Shown piece after piece: positions 14,623 to 15,907 of a DNA stretch of 15,907 nucleotides. A program made the position numbers and the translations under genes. The first letter of the stretch is position 1; each line of letters opens with the position of its first letter. Under the pieces are notes generated by a model, which did not search any database, had not been told where the DNA came from, and worked only from the letters and a program-made list of their open reading frames with translations. Origin of the DNA: Trebonia sp. (GTDB lineage: Bacteria > Actinomycetota > Actinomycetes > Streptosporangiales > Streptosporangiaceae); the NCBI GenBank assembly GCA_030038035.1, contig JASHPP010000440.1, forward strand, positions 1-15,907, written 5' to 3'.

Positions 14623-15429
14623 CTAAGCGCTCACGGCCGCGTCGAGCAGCCGGTCCCTCAGGTGGCCGAGCGCCCGCGTGAGCAGCCGGGACACGTGCAT
14701 CTGCGAGATGCCCAGCCGGGTGCCGATCTCGGCCTGGGTGAGATTCCCGTAAAACCGCATGACCAGGATGCGCTGCTCGCGCTCGGGGAGTTCGTCCCAG
14801 TGCGTGGCGAGAGCCTGCATGTCGATCGCGCGCTCGACCTCGGCGTCCTCGTCGCCGAGCACGTCGCCGAGCTCCGCGCTCTCATCGCGGTCCGATAGCG
14901 GCGCGTCAAGCGAGTAGGTGGTGAAGACCATGTCCGCCTGCCGGGCCTCGAGCAGCTCTTCGCCGCTGATGCCGAGCCGCTCGGCGAGCTCGCCGTCGCC
15001 GGGCTGGCGGCCAAGCTGGTGGGTGAGCTCTTCGGTCGCCTTGCGCAGCTCGAGCAGCGCTTCCTGGGCGGACCGGCGGACATGGATCTGCCAGCGCTTG
15101 TCACGGAAATGCCGCTTGATCTCGCCGCTGACGCAGGGGGCAGCGTAGGCGGACAGGCTGTTGCCGATCGCCGGATCGTAGTTGTTGATCGCCTTGAGCA
15201 GGCCCACGTAGCCAACCTGCATCAGGTCTTCGGCCGGCTCGGGACTGTTCCTGTACTGCCTGACGCAGGACCGGACCAGCTTCTCGTGGCGCTCCACCAG
15301 GATCTCGCACGCGGCCGCGCGCTCGTCGCTGTCGCGTGGCAGCACGCGGAAGCGGCCGAGGAGTTCGTCGTCGGACAGCTGCCGCAGCCGCGTCCGCAGG
15401 CCGGTGGCACCGGTCGTTACCTTCATCAT
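14623..15429 (-). CDS. SigB/SigF-family alternative sigma factor
   Basis: 268 residues, ATG at 15429 with GGAG 6 bp upstream (a second ATG follows directly). Region 2 spans about 47-115 (EDLMQVGYVGLLKAINNYDP, SAYAAPCVSGEIKRHFRDKRW), region 3 about 120-180 and region 4 about 205-262 (DELPEREQRILVMRFYGNLTQAEIGTRLGISQMHVSRLL). This is the group 3 family that controls general stress or sporulation genes and is normally held by an RsbW/SpoIIAB-type anti-sigma kinase. None of those partners is next to it. The opposite strand instead offers a PP2C phosphatase and an ANTAR regulator. The start overlaps the stop of the upstream glycosyltransferase as ATGA, suggesting coupled translation. Which of the several paralogues typical of actinobacteria this is cannot be told. 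Confidence 0.95.
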   Translation of the reverse strand: MMKVTTGATGLRTRLRQLSDDELLGRFRVLPRDSDERAAACEILVERHEKLVRSCVRQYRNSPEPAEDLMQVGYVGLLKAINNYDPAIGNSLSAYAAPCVSGEIKRHFRDKRWQIHVRRSAQEALLELRKATEELTHQLGRQPGDGELAERLGISGEELLEARQADMVFTTYSLDAPLSDRDESAELGDVLGDEDAEVERAIDMQALATHWDELPEREQRILVMRFYGNLTQAEIGTRLGISQMHVSRLLTRALGHLRDRLLDAAVSA

Positions 15430-15907
15430 CGCGATCTCCGGGGGGTGAGCAGTGATGGGGCCACCGCCGGTAAGGCGGCGATCGCCGCGCCGGCGTCGAG
15501 CGCGCGGTCGTAGACGGCCAGGGTCTCGTGCGCGATCCGGTCCCAGGAGTAGCGGGACCTGGCGCGGTCGGCCGCCGCCATGCTGAACGCCTGGAGCAGC
15601 ATCGGGTGCGCGAGCAACTGGCTGATCCGCTGCGCGAGCAGCGCCTGGCGGCCGGGCGGGACAAGGATGCCGGTCGTCCCGTCGACGACGGCGTCCACGT
15701 GGCCGCCCACGGCCGAGGCGATGACCGGGGTGCCGCAGGCCATCGCCGCCACGGACACGACTCCCGTCGGCTCGTACTCGCAGACGCTGACGAGCAGGTC
15801 GGCGGAGCGCAGCAGCGGCGGCAGCGCGGCGCGGCTCAGCTGGCCGGTGAACAGCACCCGGCCGCGGAGGCCGAGGGAGCCGGCGAGCCCGGCGAGCCTG
15901 CGGTAGG
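15426..15907 (-). CDS. GT4-family glycosyltransferase, C-terminal part (5' end beyond window)
   Basis: The last 159 residues are present; the gene enters from beyond base 15907. It is the nucleotide-sugar-binding half of a retaining GT-B glycosyltransferase: RVLFTGQLSRAALPPLLRSADLLVSV followed by EYEPTGVVSVAAMACGTPVIASAVGGHVDAVVDGTTGILVPP. In the usual EX7E motif the second Glu (EPFGLVALEAM in relatives) is Ala here (EPTGVVSVAAM), which may alter donor binding. The C-terminal helix with RYSWDRIAHETLAVYDRAL is typical. The stop overlaps the sigma factor start by 4 bp. Acceptor and sugar cannot be predicted; a role in cell-envelope or storage glycans is possible. Confidence 0.88.
   Translation of the reverse strand, partial: YRRLAGLAGSLGLRGRVLFTGQLSRAALPPLLRSADLLVSVCEYEPTGVVSVAAMACGTPVIASAVGGHVDAVVDGTTGILVPPGRQALLAQRISQLLAHPMLLQAFSMAAADRARSRYSWDRIAHETLAVYDRALDAGAAIAALPAVAPSLLTPRRSR

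Overview
The window is very GC-rich and gene-dense, with GTG starts, strong Shine-Dalgarno sequences and frequent 4-bp ATGA/GTGA overlaps. Protein content and gene order point to a filamentous or otherwise complex actinobacterium. The order accD6-like / fabF / acpP / fabH / fabD / PucR-type FasR / aceE / DUF3052 / AhpE-like peroxiredoxin is recognisably the block known from Streptomyces coelicolor (fasR-fabD-fabH-acpP-fabF near aceE). It also matches Mycobacterium (ahpE, a DUF3052 gene, aceE, a PucR-type regulator, fabD, acpM, kasA/B, accD6). The genus cannot be fixed from sequence alone.

Region 1 (1-5751, minus strand) is the type II fatty-acid synthase cluster. Read in the direction of transcription it is fasR (activator), a 158-bp promoter gap, fabD, fabH (4-bp overlap), acpP (preceded by a strong hairpin), fabF, and an acyl-CoA carboxylase beta chain cut by the left edge. 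It supplies malonyl-ACP, priming, carrier, elongation and malonyl-CoA synthesis. FabD is unusual: it carries a C-terminal domain that looks like the biotinyl domain of BCCP but lacks the biotinylated lysine.

Region 2 (5913-7042, plus strand) is a two-gene cassette: an ECF sigma factor and, overlapping by 4 bp, a single-pass membrane protein with four extracytoplasmic cysteines. It sits between fasR and aceE, which are close to each other in the relatives, so it looks like an insertion into a conserved block.

Region 3 (7060-11289) holds aceE (minus strand; it supplies acetyl-CoA), a 437-bp divergent spacer with palindromes and hairpins, then a DUF3052 protein and an AhpE-type peroxiredoxin on the plus strand.

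Region 4 (11370-15907) holds a small double zinc-ribbon protein, a GAF-ANTAR RNA-binding regulator, a PAS-GAF-SpoIIE/PP2C phosphatase containing a 34-bp perfect palindrome in its linker, and, convergent to these, a SigB/SigF-family stress sigma factor. That sigma gene overlaps the end of a GT4 glycosyltransferase cut by the right edge. The content suggests a stress-signalling neighbourhood, although no anti-sigma or anti-anti-sigma gene lies in the window. I saw no tRNA, rRNA, CRISPR array, insertion sequence or prophage gene.
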